A DNA stretch of 64,000 nt from Amycolatopsis alkalitolerans (GCF_006152065.1 NZ_VDFW01000026.1:1-64000), one strand, 5' to 3'. Counted from the stretch's first letter, positions 1 through 9,355 are shown. The notes: generated by a model from the sequence alone, not told the origin. Made by a program: numbers and translations.

Positions 1-1
1 C

Positions 2-18
2 TGTCTCATTGTCAGACA
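2..18. promoter_or_regulatory. Inverted repeat at the window edge, possible operator
   Basis: TGTCT, seven bases, AGACA form a perfect 5-bp inverted repeat. A TTGACA at 41-46 with TAACTA at 62-67 follows 15 bases later, which resembles a weak rightward promoter, but no rightward gene starts there. The repeat may belong to a gene outside the window. No function is shown. Confidence 0.25.
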
Positions 19-80
19 CGCAGGCGCCACACAGACCCACTTGACATCAACTCGCAAGCCCTAACTACGCGGCATTGCGG

Positions 81-1079
81 TTAGTGGGGGAGGGCGGCGA
101 CCAGTTCGTAGGAGCGGACGCGGTCCGCGTGGACTGGCACCATCGTCGTGATCATGATCTCGTCGGCTCCGGTGTCCGCGATCAGCGTCTCCAGGCCCTT
201 CCGGACCGTCTCCGGCGAGCCGACGACGTTGCTCCCGAAGCGCTCGTCGAGAGCCCGGCGGTCGTCATCGGTGAACGGGTACGCCGCCGCTTCCTCGGGC
301 GGCGGTAACGCGATCGGACGACCGCGGCGCCGGCTCAGGAAGCGCAGGCGATTCGACCCCGCCAGCCACTGCGCCCGCTCGTCGGTCTCGGCCGCGATCA
401 CCGCGGTCGCCAGCGTCAGGTACGGTTCCGAAAGCACCGCGGAAGGCCGGAAGGACTCGCGGTACAAGCGCACCGCGGGCAGGGTGTTCCGCGCGCCGAT
501 GTGGTGCGCGAACGCGAACGGCAAGCCCAGCTTCCCGGCCAGTTGCGCGCTGAACCCGCTCGAACCGAGCAGCCAGAACGGCGGCCGGTACCCGACCCCG
601 GGCACCGCGTTGACCGCCCGCGACTCGTCCGGCTCGAAGTAGGCCATCAGCTCGCTCAGCTGTTCCGGGAAGTTCTCCGCGCCGAGCGTCGCATCCGAAC
701 CGCGGACGGCGAGCGCCGTGCGCCGGTCCGTACCGGGTGCGCGGCCGAGGCCCAGGTCGATCCGTCCCGGGTGGAACGCCTCCAGCATCCCGAACTGCTC
801 GGCCACGATCAGCGGCGCGTGGTTCGGCAGCATGATCCCGCCCGAGCCGACGCGGATCCGTTCGGTCGCCTGCGCGATATGCCCGATCAGCACGGCCGTC
901 GCCGAACTCGCCACGCCCGGCATGTTGTGGTGCTCGGCCACCCAGTACCGGTGGTACCCGAGCCGTTCCGCCCGCCGAGCCAGGTCGATCGTGTTCCGCA
1001 GCGCGGTACCGGCGTCGCCGTCGCTCGGGATCGGTGACAGGTCGAGCACGGACAGCCGCACCTCGCGCACAGAACTCAC
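81..1079 (-). CDS. LLM-class flavin-dependent oxidoreductase
   Basis: This is a luciferase-like (F420- or FMN-dependent) monooxygenase-fold protein of about 332 residues. The start region [14 protein letters not shown] and the segments [17 protein letters not shown] and [13 protein letters not shown] are typical of the MsnO8/YhbW-like subgroup, whose members are commonly annotated as alkanal monooxygenase alpha-chain-like. The substrate cannot be told from sequence. The GTG at 1079 is chosen because it lies just after the stop of the upstream helicase (1103); GTGs at 1070 and 1061 are also possible, and the open frame further upstream overlaps the helicase and does not resemble the family. 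Close co-directional spacing suggests co-transcription with the helicase, though a functional link is unproven. Confidence 0.85.
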   Translation of the reverse strand: MSSVREVRLSVLDLSPIPSDGDAGTALRNTIDLARRAERLGYHRYWVAEHHNMPGVASSATAVLIGHIAQATERIRVGSGGIMLPNHAPLIVAEQFGMLEAFHPGRIDLGLGRAPGTDRRTALAVRGSDATLGAENFPEQLSELMAYFEPDESRAVNAVPGVGYRPPFWLLGSSGFSAQLAGKLGLPFAFAHHIGARNTLPAVRLYRESFRPSAVLSEPYLTLATAVIAAETDERAQWLAGSNRLRFLSRRRGRPIALPPPEEAAAYPFTDDDRRALDERFGSNVVGSPETVRKGLETLIADTGADEIMITTMVPVHADRVRSYELVAALPH

Positions 1080-1102
1080 GTCCGGGGGAAACGCCGAGGC
1101 GG

Positions 1103-3211
1103 CTAAAGCCATTCCTGGTCCGAAGCGATCACGGTCAGCTGCTGCGTCGCGCGGGTCAGCGCCACGTACAGCACCCGGCGCCCCGTGGTCGACTCGCTGA
1201 TCAGCCCGGTCGGCTCGACCAGCACGACGGCGTCGTACTCCAGGCCCTTGGAGTCGAGGCTCCCGACGACCTTGAGCCGCTCGTCCGCTCCGGACAACCA
1301 GCCGCACACCTCGGCCACCCGGTCCATCGCACAGATCACGCCGACGGTGCCGTCGACCGCGTCGAGCAGTTCCTTCGCCGCGGCCTGCGTGCTTTCCTCG
1401 ACGTCGGCCCGCTCGACCATCCGCACGTCCGGCTCGAGTCCCGTGGTGCGGACCGCCTGCGGCAGCTCATCGGCCTCGGCATGCCCGGCGACGACGCGGG
1501 CGGCGAGGTCGAAGATCTCCGCCGAGTTCCGGTAGTTGGTGCGCAGCGTGTACCGCCGCCGCGGCGTCCGGAGCCCGAAGGCCTGGTCCCGTGCCTGCGC
1601 CGCTTCCCCGGGCGCCGGCCACGAGCTCTGTACCGGGTCGCCCACGACCGTCCAGCTCGCGTACTTCCCGCGCCGGCCGACCATCCGCCACTGCATCGGC
1701 GAAAGGTCCTGCGATTCGTCGACCACGATGTGCGAGTACTCGTCGTAGTGCTCGGGCCGGTGCGTGCCGTGGTGCTCGGCGGGGGCCGGGTCCAGCTCGA
1801 TCCGCTGCTTCCGCCGGCGCCGCTTCGGCGGCTGACCCGCCAGCACGCGCAGCTCGTCGAGCAGCGCGACATCCGCGACCGTCCAGCCGGCGCCGGAGTC
1901 CGCGAACGAGGGCGCGAGCAGCCCGACCTCCTCGCGCGAGAGCGTGCCCTTGCTCGCGCGGGCCAGTCGCGCCGGGTCGCCGAGCCAGCGCAGGATCTCG
2001 CCCGGATACAGCACCGGCCACCACACGACGAGGAACCGGTGAAAGTCGATCCGCTCGCCCAGTTCGGTGATCAGCTCCGCGCGGTCGACCTGCCCGCCGT
2101 CCGCGTGCGCGTTCTCCACGGCCTTGTCCGCCAGCGCTTCCAGCAGCGTCTCCGCCGCGCGCACCCGCGACCGGTTGGGCGGCCCGCCGTGGCCGTGCAC
2201 CTTGCGGCGCACCTTCTCCAGCTCCTTGCCGCGCAGCTTGAGCACCTCGCCCCGGTAGACGATGCGCATCTCGTCGGGCACCTCCGGCGGGGTGTCGCGC
2301 ATGGCCCTGGTGAGCACCTTGCGCATGCGCAGCGAACCCTTGATCGCGGCGATCGGCGCCGGGTCCTGCCGCGTCGCCACGACCCCGTCGAGCACTTCAC
2401 CGAGCGCCCGCAGCTCGACGTTCGTCTCGCCCATCGACGGCAGCACGCGGGAGATGTAGTTCGTGAACACCCCGGACGGGCCGAGCACGAAGACCCCGGC
2501 CCCGCCGAGCTGGCGGCGGTGCCGGTAGAGCAGGTACGCCGCGCGGTGCAGGGCGACGGCCGTCTTGCCGGTGCCGGGACCGCCGGTGATCTCGGTGACG
2601 CCCCGCCACGGCGCCCGGATGACCTCGTCCTGCTCGCGCTGGATCGTCGCGACGATGTCGCGCATCTTCTCGCCGCGCGCGCGGCCGAGCGCGGCCATCA
2701 GCGCGCCCTCGCCGACCACCAGCATGTCGTCGGGAACGGCGTCGGGGATCAGCACGTCGTCGTCCACGTCGAGCACGTTCGGCCCGGAACAGCGGATCAC
2801 GCGGCGCCGCACGACGTCCATCGGCTCTTCGGCGGTCGCCTGGTAGAACGCCGCGGCCGCCGGCGCGCGCCAGTCGGTGACGAGGTTGTCGAACTCGGCG
2901 TCGCGGATGCCGAGGCGCCCGACGTAGATCTTCTCGGCGCCGGTCTGGTCGAGGCGGCCGAACACCAGCCCCTCGTACTCGGCGTCGAGCGTCTGCAGCG
3001 TCTGGTTCGCGTGGAACACCATCATGTCGCGTTCGAACAGCATGGACGCCTGCTCGAAGACGGCTTCGCGCTGTGCGCCGTGCCCGATCTCGTATCCCTT
3101 CGCCCGCATGGCCTCGGCCTGCTCGCGCAGCTCGGCGAGACGACGGTAGACGCGATCGACGTGCTCTTGCTCGATAGCGACCTCGGCCCGCCTGACCCGG
3201 GGTTCCGACAC
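1103..3211 (-). CDS. helR: HelR/HelD-type RNA polymerase-associated UvrD-like ATPase
   Basis: The 702-residue protein has an N-terminal coiled-coil segment (about 10-80), the HelD-type linker ending [16 protein letters not shown], Walker A GGPGTGKT near residue 210, Walker [13 protein letters not shown] near 498, and the C-terminal superfamily 1 motifs [15 protein letters not shown] and YVALTRA near 684. HelD proteins remove or recycle stalled RNA polymerase; actinobacterial HelR relatives dislodge rifamycins and confer tolerance. Assignment to HelR rather than another HelD class is by overall layout and length only. I did not find the inverted-repeat rifamycin-associated element expected in some helR promoters in the 100 bases upstream. 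It probably shares a transcript with the downstream oxidoreductase. Confidence 0.8.
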   Translation of the reverse strand: MSEPRVRRAEVAIEQEHVDRVYRRLAELREQAEAMRAKGYEIGHGAQREAVFEQASMLFERDMMVFHANQTLQTLDAEYEGLVFGRLDQTGAEKIYVGRLGIRDAEFDNLVTDWRAPAAAAFYQATAEEPMDVVRRRVIRCSGPNVLDVDDDVLIPDAVPDDMLVVGEGALMAALGRARGEKMRDIVATIQREQDEVIRAPWRGVTEITGGPGTGKTAVALHRAAYLLYRHRRQLGGAGVFVLGPSGVFTNYISRVLPSMGETNVELRALGEVLDGVVATRQDPAPIAAIKGSLRMRKVLTRAMRDTPPEVPDEMRIVYRGEVLKLRGKELEKVRRKVHGHGGPPNRSRVRAAETLLEALADKAVENAHADGGQVDRAELITELGERIDFHRFLVVWWPVLYPGEILRWLGDPARLARASKGTLSREEVGLLAPSFADSGAGWTVADVALLDELRVLAGQPPKRRRRKQRIELDPAPAEHHGTHRPEHYDEYSHIVVDESQDLSPMQWRMVGRRGKYASWTVVGDPVQSSWPAPGEAAQARDQAFGLRTPRRRYTLRTNYRNSAEIFDLAARVVAGHAEADELPQAVRTTGLEPDVRMVERADVEESTQAAAKELLDAVDGTVGVICAMDRVAEVCGWLSGADERLKVVGSLDSKGLEYDAVVLVEPTGLISESTTGRRVLYVALTRATQQLTVIASDQEWL

Positions 3212-3319
3212 GCAGCGCTCCTACAGCTCACTCGCCGGCAACAGGAAGAACGACTCTACGCGTGCCGTCCGAACGGTTCACCAAGTCCCGGTCGAAAACG
3301 TGCCTGCGAAGATGGTCCG

Positions 3320-3892
3320 GTGACCAGGATCGTCGCCGGGCGGGCGGGAGGACGGCGGCTGAAGGTGCCGCCGCAGGGCACGCGGCCGACCTCGGAACGG
3401 GCCCGCGAGTCGCTGTTCAACGCGCTGGAATCGGCCGGCGAGCTGCGCGGGGCGCGCGTGCTGGACCTCTACGCCGGCTCGGGTGCGCTGGGGCTGGAGG
3501 CGCTGTCCCGGGGCGCGGAGGACGTGCTGTTCGTCGAATCGGACCGCCGGGCGGTGCGGGTGCTGCGCGGCAATGTGACGGAGCTCGCGCTCGGCGGCCG
3601 GGTGCGGGCCGGGCAGGTGGAGGCGGTGCTGGCCCAGCCGGCCGAAAAGCCGTTCGACCTGGTGCTGGCCGATCCGCCGTATGCCATGGACGCGGCCAGG
3701 CTCGGTGTGATGTTGACCGCGCTCGCCGCCGGCGGCTGGATCGCCGAGGGCGGGCTCGTGATCCTCGAACGCGCCCAGCGCGACGGCGAACCGGACTGGC
3801 CGGGCGGTTTCGCCCCGTTGCGGACGATGCGGCACGGCGACACCGCGCTGTACTGGGCGGAGTACGTCACTTCACCGCGCGATGCGGGATGA
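3320..3892 (+). CDS. rsmD: 16S rRNA (guanine(966)-N(2))-methyltransferase RsmD
   Basis: The 190-residue protein methylates G966 of 16S rRNA in the assembled small subunit. It opens with RIVAGRAGGRRL, followed by the RsmD signature TRPTSERARESLFNAL, the SAM-binding loop VLDLYAGSGALGLEALSRG, and the catalytic ADPPY near residue 116. The start is the GTG at 3320, immediately before TRIVAG; the open frame extends far upstream but there it is antisense to the helicase. The gene lies 21 bases before coaD, the same pairing as in mycobacteria, where these two are adjacent. Confidence 0.93.
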   Translation: MTRIVAGRAGGRRLKVPPQGTRPTSERARESLFNALESAGELRGARVLDLYAGSGALGLEALSRGAEDVLFVESDRRAVRVLRGNVTELALGGRVRAGQVEAVLAQPAEKPFDLVLADPPYAMDAARLGVMLTALAAGGWIAEGGLVILERAQRDGEPDWPGGFAPLRTMRHGDTALYWAEYVTSPRDAG

Positions 3893-3913
3893 GCACCGGG
3901 TAACGTCCGCGCC

Positions 3914-4405
3914 ATGGTGCGAGCGGTCTGTCCCGGTTCCTACGATCCCGTGACCAACGGCCATCTGGACATCATCGAACGAGCGGCGAAGCTCTTCGAC
4001 GAGGTCGTGGTCGCCGTCTTGATCAACAAGAACAAGAGAGGCATGTTCACGATCGACGAGCGCCTCGAGATGCTCACGGAGATCACCCGGGGGCTGCCCA
4101 ATGTCCGGGTCGATTCGTGGCACGGGCTGCTCGTCGACTACTGCCGGCACCACGGGATCGCGGCGATCGCCAAGGGGCTGCGCTCGGTCAGCGACTTCGA
4201 CTACGAGTTGCAGATGGCGCAGATGAACCGCGAACTGTCCGGGGTGGAGACGTTGCTGATGTCGAACAACCCGCAGTACGGGTTCGTCTCCAGTTCACTG
4301 GTCAAGGAGGTCGCGACCTACGGCGGGGACGTGAAGAACCTCGTGCCGGGCGTGGTGTTCGAGCGCCTCACCGCGAAACTCGCCGAACGTAACCTGAACG
4401 GCTGA
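3914..4405 (+). CDS. coaD: Phosphopantetheine adenylyltransferase CoaD
   Basis: The 163-residue enzyme transfers AMP from ATP to 4'-phosphopantetheine, the penultimate step of coenzyme A synthesis, in the cytoplasm. It has the nucleotidyltransferase motif GSYDPVTNGHLD at residues 7-18, KGLRSVSDFDYELQMAQMN in the middle, and the C-terminal SSSLVKEVA with its family-typical SSS. Length matches the family (about 160). The ATG at 3914 starts directly at the conserved RAVCPGSYDP, with a GTG one codon later as an alternative. Confidence 0.96.
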   Translation: MVRAVCPGSYDPVTNGHLDIIERAAKLFDEVVVAVLINKNKRGMFTIDERLEMLTEITRGLPNVRVDSWHGLLVDYCRHHGIAAIAKGLRSVSDFDYELQMAQMNRELSGVETLLMSNNPQYGFVSSSLVKEVATYGGDVKNLVPGVVFERLTAKLAERNLNG

Positions 4406-4460
4406 CTTCGTTCGTCGGGAGTTTTCCCCGGTTGTCATCTGATCGGGCTACGGTCCGAAA

Positions 4461-4889
4461 ATGACCAACAAACGTTCCCGCTTGCTCGCCGGCTTCTTCG
4501 CGCTGCTGGTCACGCTGTTCGCCGGATTCGGCCTGGTCACCCCGGCACAGGCGGCCGTCGCGTCGCCCGTCGCCGCGGCGCAGGCCTCATGCGGCGACAC
4601 CTCCGGCTTCACGGTCGCCGCGCTCAGCTCGCTCCCGCCCGAGGCCACCGACACCTACGACCTGATCCAAAAGGGCGGGCCCTACCCGTACCCCGAGGAC
4701 GGAACCGTCTTCCAGAACCGCGAAGGCCTGCTGCCGGACTGCTCGAGCGGCTACTACCACGAGTACACAGTGGAGACTCCCGGCAGCAGCACCCGCGGTG
4801 CCCGCCGCATCATCAGCGGCGAGGGCGGCGAGTACTTCTACACAGGCGACCACTACTCGAGCTTCGAGCTGATCGACGTCTCCTCTTGA
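4461..4889 (+). CDS. Secreted guanyl-specific ribonuclease (RNase Sa/N1/T1 family)
   Basis: The 142-residue preprotein has a signal peptide (KRSR, hydrophobic stretch, cleavage likely after AQA at about 32) and a mature domain closely resembling Streptomyces RNase Sa: LPPEATDTYDLI, GPYPYPEDGTVFQNRE, GYYHEYTVETPG, RGARRI and TGDHYSSFELID. The catalytic triad is visible as Glu101 (YYHEY), Arg112 (TRG) and His131 (GDHY). The disulfide differs from RNase Sa: the C-terminal Cys is replaced by VSS and the N-terminal Cys is shifted, leaving Cys44 and Cys94 as the only pair. No barstar-like inhibitor gene is adjacent. It sits alone between coaD and sepIVA, an unusual place for an exoenzyme. Confidence 0.9.
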   Translation: MTNKRSRLLAGFFALLVTLFAGFGLVTPAQAAVASPVAAAQASCGDTSGFTVAALSSLPPEATDTYDLIQKGGPYPYPEDGTVFQNREGLLPDCSSGYYHEYTVETPGSSTRGARRIISGEGGEYFYTGDHYSSFELIDVSS

Positions 4890-4913
4890 CACGCCCGGGC
4901 CCTGACCTCCGCA

Positions 4914-4961
4914 CCCTTTCCCCGCCGACCCGGCAAACTGGACTCAGCCAGCGGGGAAGGG
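4914..4961 (+). terminator. Stem-loop, possible terminator after the RNase gene
   Basis: CCCTTTCCCCGC at 4914-4925 pairs with GCGGGGAAGGG at 4951-4961, with one bulged base and a 25-base loop. There is no T-run afterwards, so termination is a guess from position between the RNase stop and the sepIVA start. Confidence 0.35.
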
Positions 4962-4978
4962 CCAGCTAGGGAGTTGCC

Positions 4979-5698
4979 GTGTACCGGGTGTTCGAGGCTC
5001 TCGACGAGCTCGTCACGATTGTGGAAGAGGCACGCGGAGTGCCGATGACGTCCAGTTGCGTGGTGCCGCGCGGGGACATGCTCGAGCTTCTCGACGACGT
5101 CCGGGACGCCCTGCCCCGTGAGGTCGACGACGCCCAGGACGTGCTCGACAAGCGCGACGAGCTGATCGACAAGGCTCGCGCCGAGTCGGACGCGATGGTC
5201 AACGGCGCCCGCGCCGAGGCGGACTCCGCCGTCACCGAGGCGAACGAAGAGGCCCAGCGGATGCTCGAGGACGCGCGGGCGCGTGCCGAGCAGATCATGG
5301 CCGACGCGCATGCCGAGGCCGAGCGCATGGTCGCCGCCGGTCAGGCGGAGTACCAGAACCTCGTGGAACGTTCGCGAGCCGAGTCCGAGCGGATGATCGA
5401 AGCGGGCCGCGCCGCCTACGAGCGGGCCGTCGAGGAGGGCAGGCACGAGCAGTCGAGGCTGGTCTCGCAGACCGAGGTCGTGCAGGCGGCGCACGCCGAG
5501 TCGGCGCGCATCGTCGACGAGGCGCACGCCGAGGCCGACCGTCAGCGCGTCGACTGCGACGCGTACGTGGACGGCAAGCTCGCGGAGTTCTCCGAACTCC
5601 TGTCGACGACCCTGCGCACCGTCGATTCCGGCCGCAACCACCTGCGCACGCCGCCGGGCGCCGGGTCTCGCACCCCGCTCTACGACTTCCAGCCGTAG
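4979..5698 (+). CDS. sepIVA: DivIVA-domain septation/elongation regulator SepIVA
   Basis: The 239-residue protein is almost wholly coiled coil. The N-terminus YRVFEALDELVTIVEEARGVPMTSS is the conserved opening of the actinobacterial SepIVA family, followed by a long Ala/Glu-rich heptad region (about 50-205) with repeated ARAEAD, AHAEAE and SRAESE segments and a short C-terminal tail ending YDFQP. In mycobacteria SepIVA localises to septum and intracellular membrane domain and is essential for division. Position immediately before the DUF177/rpmF/rnc genes matches mycobacterial synteny, which supports the call. The GTG start is preceded by AGGGAG. Confidence 0.88.
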   Translation: MYRVFEALDELVTIVEEARGVPMTSSCVVPRGDMLELLDDVRDALPREVDDAQDVLDKRDELIDKARAESDAMVNGARAEADSAVTEANEEAQRMLEDARARAEQIMADAHAEAERMVAAGQAEYQNLVERSRAESERMIEAGRAAYERAVEEGRHEQSRLVSQTEVVQAAHAESARIVDEAHAEADRQRVDCDAYVDGKLAEFSELLSTTLRTVDSGRNHLRTPPGAGSRTPLYDFQP

Positions 5699-5754
5699 CC
5701 GCGAGTACGCTGGTGAGGTTGCCCGCCTCACCGATGATTCCGAGTGCACCGAAA

Positions 5755-6342
5755 ATGTCTGACGAACGCAGTTCCCTCGACATCCGCAACCCCTGGGTGA
5801 TCGACACGCGCGAGCTGGGGCGCCGCCCTGGCCAGAGCCGTGACCTGTGGCGCGAGGTCCCGGTGGCGGCCGCGCTGGGCGTGCCAGGGGTGATCGTCAT
5901 AACCGAAGGCTCCGAGATCGCGCTCGACCTGCTCCTGGAGTCCGTCGTGGAGGGCGTGCTGGTTACCGGCACCGCGTCCGCGCACGCCGCCGGTGAATGC
6001 TCGCGCTGCCTCGACCCGATCGAGGACGACGTCGAGATCCACCTCACGGAGTTGTTCGCGTACCCCGATTCGACGACCGAGGCCACCACCGAAGAGGACG
6101 AGGCGGGTCGTCTCGTCGACGACAAGATCGACCTCGAGCCCGTCGTCCGCGACGCGCTCGTGCTCGCCCTGCCGCAGGCGCCGTTGTGCAGCGAGGACTG
6201 TGCCGGGTTGTGCCCCGGTTGCGGGGTGAAGTGGGCCGATCTCGAGCCCGGACACGGGCATGAGACCATAGATCCTCGGTGGGCCGCGCTGGTCGAGCGT
6301 TTCGGTGATGCTCCGGCGGGCGGCCCGGACCAGGAAGCTTGA
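5755..6342 (+). CDS. YceD family (DUF177) protein
   Basis: A protein of about 195 residues with the family features VIDTRELGRRPG near the start, ECSRCLDPI in the middle, and the Cys-rich CSEDCAGLCPGCGVKW near the end, where the four cysteines look like a metal site. YceD/DUF177 proteins are coupled to rpmF across bacteria and are implicated in 23S rRNA accumulation. The start is uncertain: ATG 5755 (MSDERSS) puts about 14 residues before the conserved block, as in relatives; ATG 5734 and GTG 5713 are in frame. Transcribed with rpmF and rnc. Confidence 0.88.
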   Translation: MSDERSSLDIRNPWVIDTRELGRRPGQSRDLWREVPVAAALGVPGVIVITEGSEIALDLLLESVVEGVLVTGTASAHAAGECSRCLDPIEDDVEIHLTELFAYPDSTTEATTEEDEAGRLVDDKIDLEPVVRDALVLALPQAPLCSEDCAGLCPGCGVKWADLEPGHGHETIDPRWAALVERFGDAPAGGPDQEA

Positions 6343-6412
6343 CGAGCATCAGCTCGCTCAGCATGGAAGAAGGCTCGCGGCAGCGAGCGAACCTTGACGA
6401 GGAGATGTAGTC

Positions 6413-6595
6413 GTGGCCGTCCCGAAGCGGAAGATGTCGCGAGCCAACACGCGCACCCGCCGGTCGTCGTGGAAAGCGGCCCCGGTGCAGCTGGTGCCCT
6501 GCTCCAACCGTGCCTGCCGGCAGCCGAAGCCGCAGCATATGGCCTGCCCGACCTGCGGCCAGTACGACGGTCGGCAGGTCGTCGAGCCTGCCTGA
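6413..6595 (+). CDS. rpmF: 50S ribosomal protein L32
   Basis: The 60-residue protein begins with the universal L32 opening [17 protein letters not shown] and carries four cysteines (CSNRAC and CPTC) of the zinc-ribbon form. GTG start preceded by GAGGAGATG-rich sequence with AGGAG six to ten bases upstream. It follows the YceD gene after about 70 bases and precedes rnc by 11 bases, the standard arrangement. Confidence 0.97.
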   Translation: MAVPKRKMSRANTRTRRSSWKAAPVQLVPCSNRACRQPKPQHMACPTCGQYDGRQVVEPA

Positions 6596-6606
6596 GGCTG
6601 ACCGAG

Positions 6607-7347
6607 ATGGGGGGTAAGTCGAAGCCGGGAGGGCCGGCTGCCGACCCAGCGCCTTTACTCGAAGCGCTCGGCGTCACCTTGGACGCCGAGCTGCTTCGTC
6701 TCGCCTTGACCCACCGTTCGTACGCCTACGAGAACGGCGGCCTGCCGCCGAACGAGCGGCTGGAGTTCCTCGGTGACGCCGTGCTCGGCCTGGTCGTCAC
6801 CGATCATCTGTACAACACCCATCCCGACCTTCCCGAAGGGCAGCTCGCGAAACTGCGGGCGAGCGTCGTCAACATGCACGCGCTGGCCGGCGTCGCGCGC
6901 GGTCTCGGCGAGGGCGGGCTCGGCGCGCATCTGCTGCTGGGCAAGGGCGAGGAGCTCACGGGCGGGCGGGACAAGGCGAGCATCCTCGCCGACGGCCTCG
7001 AAGCGATGATCGGCGCGGTGTACCTCGCGCACGGGATCGAAGCCGGGCGCGGTCTCGTGCACCGGCTGTTCGACCCGCTGCTGGCGGAGGCGCCGCTGCG
7101 GGGCGCCGGGCTCGACTGGAAGACCAGCCTGCAGGAGCTCACCGCATCGGCGGGGCTCGGGGTGCCGGAGTACAAGGTAGAGGACACCGGGCCCGACCAT
7201 CGCAAGGAGTTCAGCGCGACGGTCCTCGTCGGCGGCCGGGCACTGGGCACCGGCGACGGCACCACGAAGAAGGAAGCGGAGCAGAAGGCCGCGGAGACGG
7301 CTTGGCGCGCGCTGAACGACGAGCTCAAGCCCCAGGATCCGGACTGA
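6607..7347 (+). CDS. rnc: Ribonuclease III
   Basis: The 246-residue endonuclease cleaves double-stranded RNA during rRNA maturation and mRNA turnover. The RNase III signature [12 protein letters not shown] is near residue 60, with the second acidic site in [15 protein letters not shown]-terminal double-stranded RNA-binding domain spans about 165-240 ([12 protein letters not shown] to [13 protein letters not shown]). Length is usual for the family. The ATG lies 11 bases after rpmF, so translation is probably coupled. Confidence 0.97.
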   Translation: MGGKSKPGGPAADPAPLLEALGVTLDAELLRLALTHRSYAYENGGLPPNERLEFLGDAVLGLVVTDHLYNTHPDLPEGQLAKLRASVVNMHALAGVARGLGEGGLGAHLLLGKGEELTGGRDKASILADGLEAMIGAVYLAHGIEAGRGLVHRLFDPLLAEAPLRGAGLDWKTSLQELTASAGLGVPEYKVEDTGPDHRKEFSATVLVGGRALGTGDGTTKKEAEQKAAETAWRALNDELKPQDPD

Positions 7348-7468
7348 ACCGCTCGGCGGTGCGTGGCCGTCGATCAGCAGGCACACCGGAACCGGGCCAC
7401 GCGCACAGGCGCGCACGGCGTCCACATCCTCTTCCTGCCAAAGGCATCGCGAACAGTAACCTGGAGCT

Positions 7469-8320
7469 GTGCCGGAGCTTCCCGAGGTCGAGGTGGTCCG
7501 CGCCGGATTGCAGGCGCATGTGGCCGGTCGCGTCATAGCGCGTGTCGAGGTGTTGCATCCCAGGGCGATCCGGCGGCATGCGCTCGGACCTGAGGACTTC
7601 ACCGCGCGCCTCGCCGGGGCGCGTGTCGAGGCGGCCCGTCGTCGGGGCAAGTACCTCTGGCTCGAGCTGTCCGACAAGGAAGCCGTCCTCGCGCATCTCG
7701 GGATGAGCGGGCAGATGCTCGTCCAGCCCGAAGGCGCGCCCGACGAGAAGCACCTCCGCGTGCGCGTCCGGTTCGCCGACGGCGGCCCCGAGCTGCGGTT
7801 CGTCGATCAGCGCACGTTCGGCGGGCTCGCGCTGGCGGATCTGACCGGCGAGGACCTCCTTCCGGCACCGATAGCGCATATCGGCCGCGACCCGATGGAT
7901 CCCGCGTTCGACCCGGCGGCCGCGGTCCGCGCCCTGCGGTCGCGGCGCACCGAACTCAAGCGCGCGCTACTGGACCAGACCTTGGTCTCCGGGGTCGGCA
8001 ACATCTATGCGGACGAAGCGCTCTGGCGCGCGAAGCTGCACTGGTCGCGCCCCACGGAGAAGCTCACGAACGCGCAGGGGAGAGCGGTCCTCGAGGCCGC
8101 GACCGAGGTGATGGCCGAGGCGCTCAAGGCAGGCGGCACGTCCTTCGATGCCTTGTATGTCAACGTGAACGGCCAGTCCGGCTACTTCGACCGGTCGCTC
8201 AACGTGTACGGCCGACAGGACCGGCCCTGCGGTCGCTGCGGCACGGCCATCCGCCGCGAGCCGTTCATGAACCGCTCGTCCTACTTCTGCCCGCGCTGCC
8301 AGCGGCGGGGGCGAACGTAA
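7469..8320 (+). CDS. mutM: Formamidopyrimidine-DNA glycosylase MutM (Fpg)
   Basis: The 283-residue base-excision enzyme removes 8-oxoguanine and ring-opened purines. After GTG it reads [10 protein letters not shown], with catalytic Pro2 and Glu3; Lys near 60 in RRGKYLWL is the conserved lysine; [12 protein letters not shown] is the helix-two-turn-helix; the C-terminal zinc finger is CGRCGTAI...FCPRC. A CTGCCA, 16 bases, TAACCT pattern at 7435-7462 would start transcription at or next to the GTG, so the message could be leaderless. The gene lies 121 bases after rnc. Confidence 0.96.
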   Translation: MPELPEVEVVRAGLQAHVAGRVIARVEVLHPRAIRRHALGPEDFTARLAGARVEAARRRGKYLWLELSDKEAVLAHLGMSGQMLVQPEGAPDEKHLRVRVRFADGGPELRFVDQRTFGGLALADLTGEDLLPAPIAHIGRDPMDPAFDPAAAVRALRSRRTELKRALLDQTLVSGVGNIYADEALWRAKLHWSRPTEKLTNAQGRAVLEAATEVMAEALKAGGTSFDALYVNVNGQSGYFDRSLNVYGRQDRPCGRCGTAIRREPFMNRSSYFCPRCQRRGRT

Positions 8321-8338
8321 CCCTTTCCGTGCCGAAAC

Positions 8339-9355
8339 ATGCTGGTAACCGGCCGGTGCTGGGCTGGCTGGGTGCGATCTCAGGAGACGGCGCTGACCGG
8401 TATCGACCCGGACACGTTCGACCTGCGCCACCGCGTGATCCACGGCTACCGCCGCGCGTACCGGATGGCGGGCCGCGGTCCGGCGCTGCTGTTCATCCAC
8501 GGGATCGGCGACGACTCGTCCACCTGGCTCGACGTGCTCGCCTCGCTGACCGGCGAGTACACCGTCATCGCCCCCGACCTGCTCGGCCACGGTGGTTCGG
8601 ACAAGCCGCGCGCCGACTACTCCGTCGCCGCCTACGCGTGCGGGATGCGGGACCTGCTGGCCACTTTGGACATCGACAGGGTCACCGTGGTCGGGCACTC
8701 GCTCGGTGGCGGGGTCGCGATGCAGTTCGCCTACCAGTTCCCGGAACGCTGCGAGCGTCTCGTCCTGGTGAGCAGCGGCGGAGTCGGGCCCGGCGTCCAC
8801 CCGCTGCTGCGGCTCGCCGCGGCGCCCGGCACCGACCTGATGCTGCCGCTGCTGGGCACCCCGCCGGTGCGGGAAGCCTTGCGGCACTTGAGCAGCCTGC
8901 TGCGCGCGACCGGCGGGTTCGGCCTCGGTGAGGACCTCGACTACGTGGTGAGCAAGTACGTGCGGCTCGCGGAATCCCCCAGCAGGCAAGCGTTCCTGCG
9001 CACGCTGCGCGCGGTGGTGGACTGGCGCGGGCAGGTCGTGAACATGCTCGACCGCAGCTACCTGACCAAGGGAATCCCGACGATGCTGGTCTGGGGGACC
9101 CGCGACCACGTCGTGCCGAGCGCCCACGCGTCGATCGCGCACGAGTCGATGCCCGGCAGCCGGCTGGAGATCTTCGAAGGCGCCGGGCACTTCCCGCACC
9201 ATACGTCACCGCAGCGATTCCTGGCCGTGCTACGCGATTTCCTCACCCATACCCGCCCGGCTCAGCACAACGTCCGCCGCTGGCGCCGGCTGCTGCGCAC
9301 CGGCCGGACACCCGCCGGCACCCCGGCGCCCATCGGCATCTCCAGCGGGAGTTGA
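8339..9355 (+). CDS. Alpha/beta hydrolase, Rv2715-like
   Basis: A protein of about 320-338 residues with the hydrolase core: oxyanion motif FIHGIGDDSSTW, nucleophile elbow GHSLGGG, acid in VWGTRDHVVP and catalytic His in FEGAGHFPHH. The stretches YRRAYRMAGRGPALLFIHGIGD and ADYSVAAYACGMRDLL closely match mycobacterial Rv2715. The substrate is unknown. The start is unclear: ATG 8339 and GTG 8372 lack a ribosome-binding site, whereas AGGAG at 8382-8386 lies six bases before an in-frame CTG at 8393, just before TGIDPDTFDL, which would give a product of about 320 residues. Gene ends in an Arg-rich tail. Confidence 0.85.
   Translation: MLVTGRCWAGWVRSQETALTGIDPDTFDLRHRVIHGYRRAYRMAGRGPALLFIHGIGDDSSTWLDVLASLTGEYTVIAPDLLGHGGSDKPRADYSVAAYACGMRDLLATLDIDRVTVVGHSLGGGVAMQFAYQFPERCERLVLVSSGGVGPGVHPLLRLAAAPGTDLMLPLLGTPPVREALRHLSSLLRATGGFGLGEDLDYVVSKYVRLAESPSRQAFLRTLRAVVDWRGQVVNMLDRSYLTKGIPTMLVWGTRDHVVPSAHASIAHESMPGSRLEIFEGAGHFPHHTSPQRFLAVLRDFLTHTRPAQHNVRRWRRLLRTGRTPAGTPAPIGISSGS

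Noticed and set aside
1034-3319. Long rightward open frame running into rsmD
   Set aside because: It is the complement of the helicase gene; only the part after GTG 3320 resembles a protein family.
3212-3319. Rifamycin-associated element in the helR promoter
   Set aside because: No long GC-rich inverted repeat of the expected form was seen in the upstream region.
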